A DNA stretch of 48,585 nucleotides, taken from IMG/VR virus record IMGVR_UViG_3300036892_000140, positions 1 to 48,585 of that record; one strand, 5' to 3'. Below are positions 40,401-46,383 of this stretch, piece after piece. The notes under the pieces are model-generated. The model saw only the letters and a list, made by a program, of their open reading frames with translations, was not told the DNA's origin and searched no databases. Source of the DNA: a virus. Position 1 is the stretch's first letter. The number at the start of each line of letters is the position of its first letter. Position numbers and translations under genes: made by a program.

Positions 40401-40604
40401 TTATTTCAAACCCTGTTTCCGAATGGCCTCAGGCTGGGGTTTGGGCGCCGATTTGGTTTGCTCGTACCACAGGCGGATGGCCGCTTCGAGCGCTGCGCTG
40501 TCGCTCGAGATGTGCTCGGTGGCGGCGCGCTCCCGTAGCAGCCAGATGACGGATTGCGGCAGGTACACCGTTGTTTTCACCTTAGGTTCCGAGCCTGCCG
40601 GCAT
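40401..40604 (-). CDS. Ribbon-helix-helix regulator, 67 aa
   Basis: The segment KVKTTVYLPQSVIWLLRERAATEHISSDSAALEAAIRLW (residues 8-47) has the short strand, turn and two helices of Arc/CopG-type ribbon-helix-helix repressors. A basic, Lys-rich tail follows. AGGA lies 5-8 nt upstream of the ATG. It is divergent from a second ribbon-helix-helix gene at 40695, and the two share a 90-nt control region. Candidate lysogeny regulator. Confidence 0.7.
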   Translation of the reverse strand: MPAGSEPKVKTTVYLPQSVIWLLRERAATEHISSDSAALEAAIRLWYEQTKSAPKPQPEAIRKQGLK

Positions 40605-40625
40605 TTATTTCCTGAATCCTTTCAG

Positions 40626-40635
40626 CGTCATGACG
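40626..40635. promoter_or_regulatory. Candidate operator palindrome in the divergent intergenic region
   Basis: CGTCATGACG is a perfect 10-bp palindrome between the two regulator genes. Its TGACGG half recurs as a direct copy 27 bp away at 40658, overlapping the -35 box of the rightward promoter. Spaced half-sites suit ribbon-helix-helix dimers, but binding is inferred. Confidence 0.4.
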
Positions 40636-40656
40636 GAAATACCATCCTGTGGCCTA

Positions 40657-40686
40657 TTGACGGTAAACACCGCATAGCTGTATTCT
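40657..40686 (+). promoter_or_regulatory. Sigma-70-type promoter for the rightward regulator
   Basis: TTGACG (40657-40662), an 18-nt spacer and TATTCT (40681-40686). The predicted start of transcription, near 40693, is only about 2 nt before the ATG at 40695, so the mRNA would be almost leaderless. No ribosome-binding site precedes that ATG. Confidence 0.5.
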
Positions 40687-40694
40687 GGGTCGCG

Positions 40695-40928
40695 ATGGCA
40701 AGCAATACGTTAACACAGCCTGACAGCAGAGCGGCGGTAACGACCACCTTGCGGTTTCCCGAAGATCTGCTGAAACGGGCCAAGCGGGCCGCGATTGACT
40801 TCAACACGTCCCTGCAACAGTTGGTGCGGGACGGCCTGGAGCTGCGGCTGCGCGAGTTGGAACTCACGTCAGCCGTATCGGCCGGAAACGGCGACGGCGG
40901 TAGTAGTCCGCGGAAAGCGAAGAGGTAG
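40695..40928 (+). CDS. Ribbon-helix-helix-like regulator, 77 aa
   Basis: RAAVTTTLRFPEDLLKRAKRAAIDFNTSLQQLVRDGLELRLRELE (residues 13-57) is a ribbon-helix-helix pattern: strand TTTLRFP, helix, turn, second helix. It faces the minus-strand regulator across a 90-nt region, a plan seen in phage decision switches and in toxin-antitoxin autoregulators. No toxin-like neighbour is evident. It is the first gene of the early + strand operon. Confidence 0.65.
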   Translation: MASNTLTQPDSRAAVTTTLRFPEDLLKRAKRAAIDFNTSLQQLVRDGLELRLRELELTSAVSAGNGDGGSSPRKAKR

Positions 40929-40932
40929 GGCG

Positions 40933-41250
40933 ATGCCAAAACTTGATCTGACGAGCGAGGACGTGCGGCTGCTGGACGAGTTTGGAATCACGGATCCGGC
41001 CCAGATCACGCGCGAGCGGCTGCGGGGATTGGACGCGCGCATGTGGGACGAGGGCGAATACCTCACGGGCGCGGACCGTCCCGAGCTGTGGGCCTCGGAC
41101 CGCCGGCTGAAGCTGGAGCGCGATGCGCTGGGACGCCTATTGGACCGTGCGGAGCGGCAGAAAAAGCGGCGCTATCGCGTATGGTGGGCGCTGGGTTGGC
41201 TGTGGCTCGCGACGGTAGCGCTGGTGCTGTGGAAGCTGGGGTGGCTCTAG
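40933..41250 (+). CDS. Tail-anchored membrane protein, 105 aa
   Basis: Soluble charged N-terminal part (residues 1-80) with DLTSEDVRLLDEFGITD, then one C-terminal membrane helix (WWALGWLWLATVALVLWKL). Such tail-anchored early proteins are frequent in phages and often act in exclusion; no family is recognised. ATG at 40933 follows the upstream stop by 4 nt, with AGAGGTAGGG as ribosome-binding site. Confidence 0.6.
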   Translation: MPKLDLTSEDVRLLDEFGITDPAQITRERLRGLDARMWDEGEYLTGADRPELWASDRRLKLERDALGRLLDRAERQKKRRYRVWWALGWLWLATVALVLWKLGWL

Positions 41251-41568
41251 ATGGCTGGCTGCTATCCGGGCGGCGTGACGCAGGCGAGCTTCGACTGCGA
41301 CATGGATCCGCATTGGCCCGCGCGAGCTGGCGCTAGCACCGGAGCCATGGATCGCCTACGGAAGAGCTTGGCGAGTGCGCCCCGCAATGAACGTGCCGGC
41401 GCCGGCGCGGAGCTGTGTGTCGCGTGCGAGAACGGCGACCATGGCTTTCCGCTGTTGGGAGAGCGCAGCGACGAAGAGTGTCCCTGTCTGTGCCACGGCC
41501 GGCGGGAGCTGCAGCAGCTGCTCGAGGCCCTTAGCAGGGCGGCCAACGCCTCCGGCGGTAAGAACTGA
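41251..41568 (+). CDS. Cysteine-rich hypothetical protein, 105 aa
   Basis: Starts directly after the upstream stop. CVAC, then ECPCLC and H near residues 57-82 could bind zinc. The C-terminus reads ASGGKN, encoded by CGCCTCCGGCGGTAAG, a GC-rich motif seen elsewhere in the window. It overlaps the next ATG by 1 nt. Confidence 0.55.
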   Translation: MAGCYPGGVTQASFDCDMDPHWPARAGASTGAMDRLRKSLASAPRNERAGAGAELCVACENGDHGFPLLGERSDEECPCLCHGRRELQQLLEALSRAANASGGKN

Positions 41569-41729
41569 TGGCGCTGCAAACGTGGGGCGAGCACGAGGAG
41601 CGGCGGGAAGCCGCGGCGCGGACTTCTGGATTCTGGATTCTGAATTCCTTGTTGACGTGGCTGCTGGCTGCGGCGTGGTGGGCGTTGATGCTGCGGGATG
41701 TGGTGACGATCGCGAAAGGGTGGTTCTGA
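41568..41729 (+). CDS. Small membrane protein with heptamer insertion, 53 aa
   Basis: ATG shares a base with the upstream stop, and the frame ends right before the ATPase GTG. The translation has a charged N-terminus (EHEERREAAAR), the heptamer-encoded SGFWILNS, and then a membrane helix (LLTWLLAAAWWALMLRDVV). The repeat extends the hydrophobic part. Coupling on both sides supports it as a gene despite its length. Confidence 0.5.
   Translation: MALQTWGEHEERREAAARTSGFWILNSLLTWLLAAAWWALMLRDVVTIAKGWF
41622..41648. repeat. Heptamer repeat, CAGAATT family, copy j (reverse)
   Basis: Reverse units (CTTCTGG, ATTCTGG, ATTCTGA, ATTCC) inside the 53-aa membrane protein gene, read as SGFWILNS. Here the array adds hydrophobic residues before a membrane helix, as also happens in the signal peptide at 18108. 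Confidence 0.8.
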
Positions 41730-42992
41730 GTGGCATTTCAAAGAGCAGTAAAGCGCGACGCCAAAGGACGTGTGGCTCTGGTGGGTCCGGCTGGATCCGG
41801 TAAGAGTTTCACGATGCTGACGCTGGCTCGCGCGATGGCGGGACCGCAGGGAAAGATCGCGGCCATCGACACCGAGCACGGCTCGCTGTCGAAGTACGCG
41901 GACCTGTTCGACTTCGACGTGGCGGAATTGGCCAGTTTCACTCACGATGCGTTCCTGAAGGCGCTGGAGGACGCGGCCGCGTCGGGGTACGCAGTGTTTT
42001 GTTGCGACAGTATTTCGCACTTCTGGATGGGCAAGGACGGCGCCCTGGAGTTCGTCGACACGCGATCGAGGAAAAACAACGGCGACTCCTTCGCCGGCTG
42101 GAAGGATTTCCGGCCGCACGAACGCGCCATGATCGACGCCATCATTGCCTCGCCGATGCACGTGATCGTGACCATGCGGACGAAGAACGAGTACGTCACC
42201 GAGAAAAATGCCAACGGCAAGACGGTGCGGCGCAAGATCGGCTTGGCGCCGGTGCAGCGCGAGGGCATCGAGTACGAGTTTGACCTGGTCGGGACGCTGG
42301 ACGACGACAACACGCTGATCGTGGACAAGACGCGCTGTTCCGCCTATGCCGGCAAGGCGTTGGCGAAGCCTGGAGCCAAGGAATTTCAGCCGTTCATCGA
42401 ATGGCTGAAGGGCGCGCCGGCAGCGGCGCCTGGGCCGCGAGGCGATGTGGCTAGCAGCACTGCTGGGTATTCGCCAGATGCCGAGCGTCAAGCGGCAACC
42501 TCCTCACAACCAGCAGTAGATTTACCGCCGGCTGGAACTGCCGGAGGCGATGGCCCCGGCTTGGCGCCGGTGCAGCGCGAGGGCATCGAGTACGGCGGTG
42601 TCCCCGTGCAACTCCGCGCCATCTTTGAGCGCCTGCATAAAGGCGGCTACGGGCGCGAGGCGCTGCGGCTGATCAAGACCTGGATGATAGAGGCCATGCC
42701 GGTGGCGGGCGAAGGCGAGCATGCGCGATTGGTGCGCAAGTGGAAGCTGGAGGGCAATAGCGGAACGCTGGCGGATCTGAAGGGCTGCCTGCTAGAGATG
42801 TACGGGGTGGTGGAGTTCGCGCGTGCGGAGAAGGCGAAGCGCGAGGGCGGCTATCAGGCGACGGACGACGATGTGCCCAAGTTTGAGGATTCAGGAGTCA
42901 GAATCCAGAATCCGGAACCGCTGGCGCGCCACACGGATGCGAGCGATGGGTTGTTCGACACCACCAAGGATATGAGCTATGCAATTGACTGA
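41730..42992 (+). CDS. RecA-fold ATPase, Sak4-like recombination protein
   Basis: A 420-aa protein. The N-terminal ATPase (1-235) has Walker A GPAGSGKS (19-26), the nucleotide-sensing AIDTEHGS segment (45-52), and Walker B YAVFCCDSIS (D93). This resembles Sak4-type phage recombinases, which anneal or exchange single strands. The linker (235-275) is low complexity. GLAPVQREGIEY appears at about residue 170 and again at about 276, encoded by 38 identical bases. A helical C-terminal domain follows. The extreme end holds a heptamer-encoded VRIQNPE. A Gp157-like gene follows, as in many recombination modules. Confidence 0.8.
   Translation: MAFQRAVKRDAKGRVALVGPAGSGKSFTMLTLARAMAGPQGKIAAIDTEHGSLSKYADLFDFDVAELASFTHDAFLKALEDAAASGYAVFCCDSISHFWMGKDGALEFVDTRSRKNNGDSFAGWKDFRPHERAMIDAIIASPMHVIVTMRTKNEYVTEKNANGKTVRRKIGLAPVQREGIEYEFDLVGTLDDDNTLIVDKTRCSAYAGKALAKPGAKEFQPFIEWLKGAPAAAPGPRGDVASSTAGYSPDAERQAATSSQPAVDLPPAGTAGGDGPGLAPVQREGIEYGGVPVQLRAIFERLHKGGYGREALRLIKTWMIEAMPVAGEGEHARLVRKWKLEGNSGTLADLKGCLLEMYGVVEFARAEKAKREGGYQATDDDVPKFEDSGVRIQNPEPLARHTDASDGLFDTTKDMSYAID
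42239..42276. repeat. 38-bp direct repeat, copy 1
   Basis: Perfectly identical to 42557-42594, 318 bp apart and in the same reading frame of the ATPase gene. Copy 1 lies in the conserved ATPase core. Confidence 0.9.
42557..42594. repeat. 38-bp direct repeat, copy 2
   Basis: Identical to 42239-42276, including third codon positions. It joins the disordered linker to the C-terminal domain. The lack of any difference suggests a recent copying event. Confidence 0.9.
42885..42914. repeat. Heptamer repeat, CAGAATT family, copy k
   Basis: Forward units (ATTCAGG, AGTCAGA, ATCCAGA, ATCCGGA) near the 3' end of the ATPase gene, read in frame as DSGVRIQNPE. Confidence 0.75.
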
Positions 42993-43725
42993 AGGCGGAA
43001 TCCAGAAGTCAGAATCCAGAATCGCCTGCGGCGCGGACTCTCCGGTAAGTTCGCTGTATGGCATTCTGGACGAGCTGGTGGAGCTGGTCGCCTTGGCCGA
43101 CGATCCGGACCTGGCCGACGACGAGCGCCTGGCGATTGAGCAGCAGATTCAGAAGTACGTGGGCGCTGAGATCGGGGGCCGCAAGGTGGATGGGATCGCG
43201 GCCACTCTGCGGGAATGCGAGGCCCGGGCGGCGATCGCGGCCGAGGAAGCCAAGCGGCTGGCCAAACGCGCCGAGAGCTGGCTAGCGCGATTCCAGCGCA
43301 TCAAAGCCTCGACGCTCAGGGCCATGCAGACCCACGGTGTGACCAAACTGGAGACGCCCACCAATCGCCTGCGCATCCAGGCGAATGGCGGCAAAGAGCC
43401 GCTGGATGTGTACGCGCCGAGCGAGCTGGCTCCCGAATTGCTCCGTGGGACGCTGGATATCAGCGGCTCCGACTACGCAGCGCTCTGCGCGTTCCTAGCG
43501 CAGTTCCGAGCGCCGAGTGAGCTGCTGCCGGTAATGCCGGTGTTCAACCCCGATAACGATGCCATCCGCGCGGCGCTGAAGGGCCGCGTGGTGTGCCCGG
43601 AGTGCAAAGGCATCCTGGACGTGAGCGCGGGATGTAAGACCTGCGAAAACGGCTCTGGAACCGTGCCGGCGTCGGTGCCTGGGGCGCGGCTGCTGCCCAG
43701 GGGCGAACATCTGAGGGTGGAATGA
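42979..43725 (+). CDS. Gp157-like phage protein with zinc ribbon
   Basis: A 248-aa protein. Residues 25-140 have the pattern of siphovirus Gp157-like proteins: a helical acidic region with LYGILDELVELVALADDPDLADDE, then GRKVDGIAATLRECEARAAIAAEEAKRLAKRAESWLARFQRIKASTLRAMQTHGVTKLET. Homologues are linked to phage recombination or resistance, but the biochemical role is not established. The N-terminus has a heptamer-encoded insertion (GGIQKSESRI). The C-terminus carries CPEC and CKTC (a zinc ribbon), not usual in short family members. It overlaps the ATPase gene by 14 nt. Confidence 0.75.
   Translation: MQLTEGGIQKSESRIACGADSPVSSLYGILDELVELVALADDPDLADDERLAIEQQIQKYVGAEIGGRKVDGIAATLRECEARAAIAAEEAKRLAKRAESWLARFQRIKASTLRAMQTHGVTKLETPTNRLRIQANGGKEPLDVYAPSELAPELLRGTLDISGSDYAALCAFLAQFRAPSELLPVMPVFNPDNDAIRAALKGRVVCPECKGILDVSAGCKTCENGSGTVPASVPGARLLPRGEHLRVE
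42998..43023. repeat. Heptamer repeat, CAGAATT family, copy l
   Basis: Forward units (ATCCAGA, AGTCAGA, ATCCAGA) just after the start codon of the Gp157-like gene, read as IQKSESRI. It is 84 nt from copy k in the preceding gene. Confidence 0.75.
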
Positions 43726-43934
43726 GGCACATCGCAGTGAAGTCCAGCAACGTCGCCTCGATCGCGTACGACGAACCGTCGCACAACATGCAGGTGAAGT
43801 TCAAAAATGGCTCGACCTACCAGTACCCCAATGTGCCGCCGGAGGTGCATGCGAAGTTCCTGAACGCGAGTTCGCCCGGGAGCCATTTCGCGGCGCACAT
43901 CAAGCCCTATTTTACGGGGAAGAAGGTGTCGTAA
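43722..43934 (+). CDS. KTSC domain protein, 70 aa
   Basis: The pattern V-x-S-S-N-V-A-S-I-A-Y-D, then L/M-x-V-x-F-x-N-G-S-x-Y-x-Y-x-x-V-P, then F-L-N-A-x-S-x-G-x-x-F is diagnostic of the KTSC family, a small beta-barrel of unproven function found in phages and bacteria. It covers the whole protein. It overlaps the upstream stop by 4 nt. Nucleic-acid binding has been suggested from fold, not shown. Confidence 0.85.
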   Translation: MRHIAVKSSNVASIAYDEPSHNMQVKFKNGSTYQYPNVPPEVHAKFLNASSPGSHFAAHIKPYFTGKKVS

Positions 43935-43936
43935 GA

Positions 43937-44257
43937 GTGCCCGGGTGCGCGGTGGTGGTGATGGAGCGGGAAGCGGTGGCGGCTGAACGGCTGGACTTTC
44001 GGGGTGTGTATCGCACGCGCTGTGGCGCGATCGTGCGGATTCTGTACTGGCATGCGGTGCTGGGCAAGTGGGTAGGCAAGATCGTGGACGCGTCGCCCTG
44101 GCAGCAGAACCTCACCTGGGATGAGAAGGGCTACGCGTACGTGATGGGCGGGTTGCGGGATCCGGAGTTCGATCTGATGGAGCGGGTGACGGGCTACCCG
44201 GCCGAGGAACTTAAGTTTGGGCTGCTGCGGGGGGCTGATGGAATCCAACGCGTTTGA
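43937..44257 (+). CDS. Hypothetical protein, 106 aa
   Basis: GTG start 2 nt after the KTSC stop. Beta-rich (RGVYRTRCGAIVRILYWHAVLGKWVGKIVDASPW), then a helical acidic end. Overlaps the next start by 20 nt. No family recognised; early-operon position. Confidence 0.55.
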   Translation: MPGCAVVVMEREAVAAERLDFRGVYRTRCGAIVRILYWHAVLGKWVGKIVDASPWQQNLTWDEKGYAYVMGGLRDPEFDLMERVTGYPAEELKFGLLRGADGIQRV

Positions 44258-44813
44258 AGCTCTGCGGGACGCCACGCGCGAGTCGGCGCTGGTCAGCGTC
44301 AAGCTGAAGGAACTGATCCAGAGCGGCAACCGGCACGGGGATTTGCAGGTGGCGCGATCGGCGGCGTTGCGAATTGTCGAGCACGTGGACCGGCTCATTG
44401 GGTACGAGCAAGGTGAGCCCGCGGCGCCCCCATGCCTCCGGCGGAGCGGCCCGCGCTCGGTGTCGCCTCCGGCGGAAAGGACCGCCGCGCTCGTCAAGCG
44501 TCGTGGGGGGCCACCCGGCAGTAAGAACGCGGTGGTGCGCGCACGACCCACCGCCCACCGCCCACCGCCTGCGGCTGAGGAGCTCGGCGCCAACGGACGG
44601 CCGCCCAGTGGCACACAGGCAGCGCTGGTAAAGCTGATCGAGAAGTCGCCCGGCAAGCTCACCTCAGGCGATCTAATCCACCTGACGAACCTCAACGCGG
44701 GGACCGTCTACACAGCGCTGGGCGCGATGAAAAAGGCTGGGCGTATCTACACCCAGAAGGATGACGACGGTGACGGGCAATCGAAGTGGCATTCGACGCA
44801 GGATGGCGCTTAA
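44238..44813 (+). CDS. Winged-helix protein with repeat-expanded linker, 191 aa
   Basis: An N-terminal helical region (1-55, ESALVSVKLKELIQSGNRHGDLQVARSAALRIVEHVDRL) and a C-terminal winged helix (about 128-182, AALVKLIEKSPGKLTSGDLIHLTNLNAGTVYTALGAMKKAGRI) flank a long Pro/Arg-rich linker. The linker is largely built from repeats: two CCTCCGGCGG motifs (about 44435 and 44466) and a CCCACCG heptamer array (44545-44569). A DNA-binding regulator is inferred. ATG 44238 is chosen because it avoids a Cys-rich leader. Confidence 0.6.
   Translation: MESNAFEALRDATRESALVSVKLKELIQSGNRHGDLQVARSAALRIVEHVDRLIGYEQGEPAAPPCLRRSGPRSVSPPAERTAALVKRRGGPPGSKNAVVRARPTAHRPPPAAEELGANGRPPSGTQAALVKLIEKSPGKLTSGDLIHLTNLNAGTVYTALGAMKKAGRIYTQKDDDGDGQSKWHSTQDGA
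44545..44569. repeat. CCCACCG heptamer array in coding linker
   Basis: Three to four CCCACCG units in the linker of the winged-helix protein, read as PTAHRPPP. They match the arms of the hairpin repeats at 14749 and 31931. Confidence 0.7.
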
Positions 44814-44838
44814 TTCTGGCTTCTGAATTCTGAATTCT
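44813..44838. repeat. Heptamer repeat, CAGAATT family, copy m (reverse)
   Basis: Reverse units (ATTCTGG, CTTCTGA, ATTCTGA, ATTCTTC) filling the gap between the winged-helix stop and the GGGAGGG ribosome-binding site of the next gene. Confidence 0.85.
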
Positions 44839-44849
44839 TCGGGAGGGTT

Positions 44850-45623
44850 ATGAACAACGCGACGGAGTTCGATCGCGCCAGTATCGGCGCCGTGGAGCAT
44901 CGCATCAAGAAGGGCGCGGTCTCCAGCCGCGTGAAGGTGGTGGCGATCGCGACGGCCAAGATTGCCCGCGCGATCGGGGCGCGCTGGCTGCTCGACAAGG
45001 ACGCCCTGGTGAAACAGGGCTTCACGTCGGTGGAGCTCGACTACGAGTTGAAAAACGTGCGGGTTAAGCACGCCATCGAAAAGGTGGCATCGCTCGAAGT
45101 GGTGGCTGATCTGGTGACAAAGTTCAAGGTGTTCCGCAAGGGCGACGACAAGAAGAAGGCCGCGCGCCTGATGGTGTCGTTCGTGGTGCACACCACCGAG
45201 CCGCCGTTCACGCTGCTGGAGCATTTGATGAAGGTCGGGGCAGGCGAGGGAGCGTGCACGCTGGTGCCGCTGCAGGCGGAAATGTTCGATACGCCCAAGG
45301 AAGCGAAGCCGAAACCGAGCCGGCAGAAGAAGCTTCCGCTGGAGCCGCCGGCAGCGAAAAAGCGCCCAGCGGCGCCATCGCCGTTGGCTCAAAAAGCCGC
45401 GAAGCGCCGCGTGGCCAAAGCCGATGCGAAGAAGGCCGCGCGTGGTGCGAGGCTGGCGGCGAAGGACGGCGCGGATCGCCGACTAGCGCGCAAGAAGGGC
45501 GACGTCACGAATGTGAAGCTGAACGGTCCCAAGGGCGAGGTTCTGTTCGAGGGTTCAGGTGAAGAGTTCAGCGGGGCGGCGCGCGCCGTCGCCGCTGGTG
45601 AAAGGGATCCGGTGCTGGGATGA
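44850..45623 (+). CDS. Hypothetical protein with basic C-terminal tail, 257 aa
   Basis: The first 140 residues look globular (alpha/beta, with repeated VVADLVTKFKVFRKGDDKK). Residues 150-225 are a Lys/Ala/Pro-rich, disordered tail (KPKPSRQKKLPLEPPAAKKRPAAPSPLAQKAAKRRVAKADAKKAARGARLAAKD) like those of DNA-binding proteins. It ends with a short acidic strand. GGGAGGG lies 7 nt upstream. Not recognised; DNA association is inferred from the tail. Confidence 0.6.
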   Translation: MNNATEFDRASIGAVEHRIKKGAVSSRVKVVAIATAKIARAIGARWLLDKDALVKQGFTSVELDYELKNVRVKHAIEKVASLEVVADLVTKFKVFRKGDDKKKAARLMVSFVVHTTEPPFTLLEHLMKVGAGEGACTLVPLQAEMFDTPKEAKPKPSRQKKLPLEPPAAKKRPAAPSPLAQKAAKRRVAKADAKKAARGARLAAKDGADRRLARKKGDVTNVKLNGPKGEVLFEGSGEEFSGAARAVAAGERDPVLG

Positions 45624-45970
45624 GTCCGTCGGAGAAGGCCGAACAGATCGTCAGGATGCACCTGCCGGATGGCCCGGAAGCCGCCCGGTTAGGGCTGACG
45701 GAAGCGATCCGCTGGGCCATCGTCCAGGGGCAGATCGAGGCGCGGCGGCCGCCGGAAGTGGAGCTGGCCAGGGCGCCGGCCATCGTGCAGCAGATTGTGA
45801 GCTTCGTGGACGAGTACTTGCTGCGGATGCGCGGGGCAAATTACGTGGAGCAGGCCAACGAGCTGGAGGCTTTACGCGCGCGAGTAGCGGCGGCGCACGG
45901 CCTTTCCCAGGCTTGCGACGCCTCCGGAGGTAAGAAGCTGATGGGAAAGGCGCAGATGGCGCGTGGGTGA
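45620..45970 (+). CDS. Hypothetical protein, 116 aa
   Basis: Helical, with a mixed-charge N-terminus (SPSEKAEQIVRMHL) and a central hydrophobic-amphipathic stretch (IVQQIVSFVDEYLLRMRG). Near the C-terminus, DASGGKK is encoded by the same CCTCCGG-type motif as the ASGGKN at 41568. It overlaps both neighbours by 1-4 nt. Confidence 0.55.
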   Translation: MSPSEKAEQIVRMHLPDGPEAARLGLTEAIRWAIVQGQIEARRPPEVELARAPAIVQQIVSFVDEYLLRMRGANYVEQANELEALRARVAAAHGLSQACDASGGKKLMGKAQMARG

Positions 45971-46383
45971 TGGGACAAAAATGCAGTAGGTGTCGCCGGG
46001 ATCTTCCCCTTGAGGCCTTCGCGATTGACCGTTCGAGGCCGCGTGGCAGGACGTACGTGTGCACGGAATGCCGCAATAGCGGCGCGCGCGCAAGGTACGT
46101 AAAGAAGGGCCCTGCTGGCAGGCGCGGCTGGATTGAGCCGACGCGTGACGGTGATAGAAAACAGGCGCGGCGACGGATCAATTATCTGGTAGAGCAAGGT
46201 CTGATCCCGCACCCCGATGACCTGCCGTGCTTCGACTGCGCCGACATGGTGTTCGTCGGAAACTTCAGGCATGAGTACGACCACGCACGCGGGTACGACG
46301 GCGAGAATCAGCTCTATGTAGAGTCGGTGTGCTCGAAATGCCATCACGCGCGAGAGGAGGTGCGGCGTGGCCTCGCAGCGTAA
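45970..46383 (+). CDS. HNH-like zinc-finger nuclease, putative
   Basis: A 137-aa protein. CSRC (near residue 5) and CTEC (near 32) form an N-terminal zinc ribbon. The C-terminal part (from about 88) reads CFDC, then HEYDHARGYDGENQLYVESVCSKCHHAREEVR, which has the H-x-x-DH, N/L and C-x-x-CHH pattern of HNH endonucleases. Catalysis is inferred from these residues only. It overlaps the upstream stop by 1 nt and the next gene by 17 nt. Confidence 0.65.
   Translation: MGQKCSRCRRDLPLEAFAIDRSRPRGRTYVCTECRNSGARARYVKKGPAGRRGWIEPTRDGDRKQARRRINYLVEQGLIPHPDDLPCFDCADMVFVGNFRHEYDHARGYDGENQLYVESVCSKCHHAREEVRRGLAA

Noticed and set aside
40695-41250. Toxin-antitoxin module at the ribbon-helix-helix gene
   Set aside because: The gene after the regulator encodes a tail-anchored membrane protein without toxin features, and the divergent partner is itself a ribbon-helix-helix protein.
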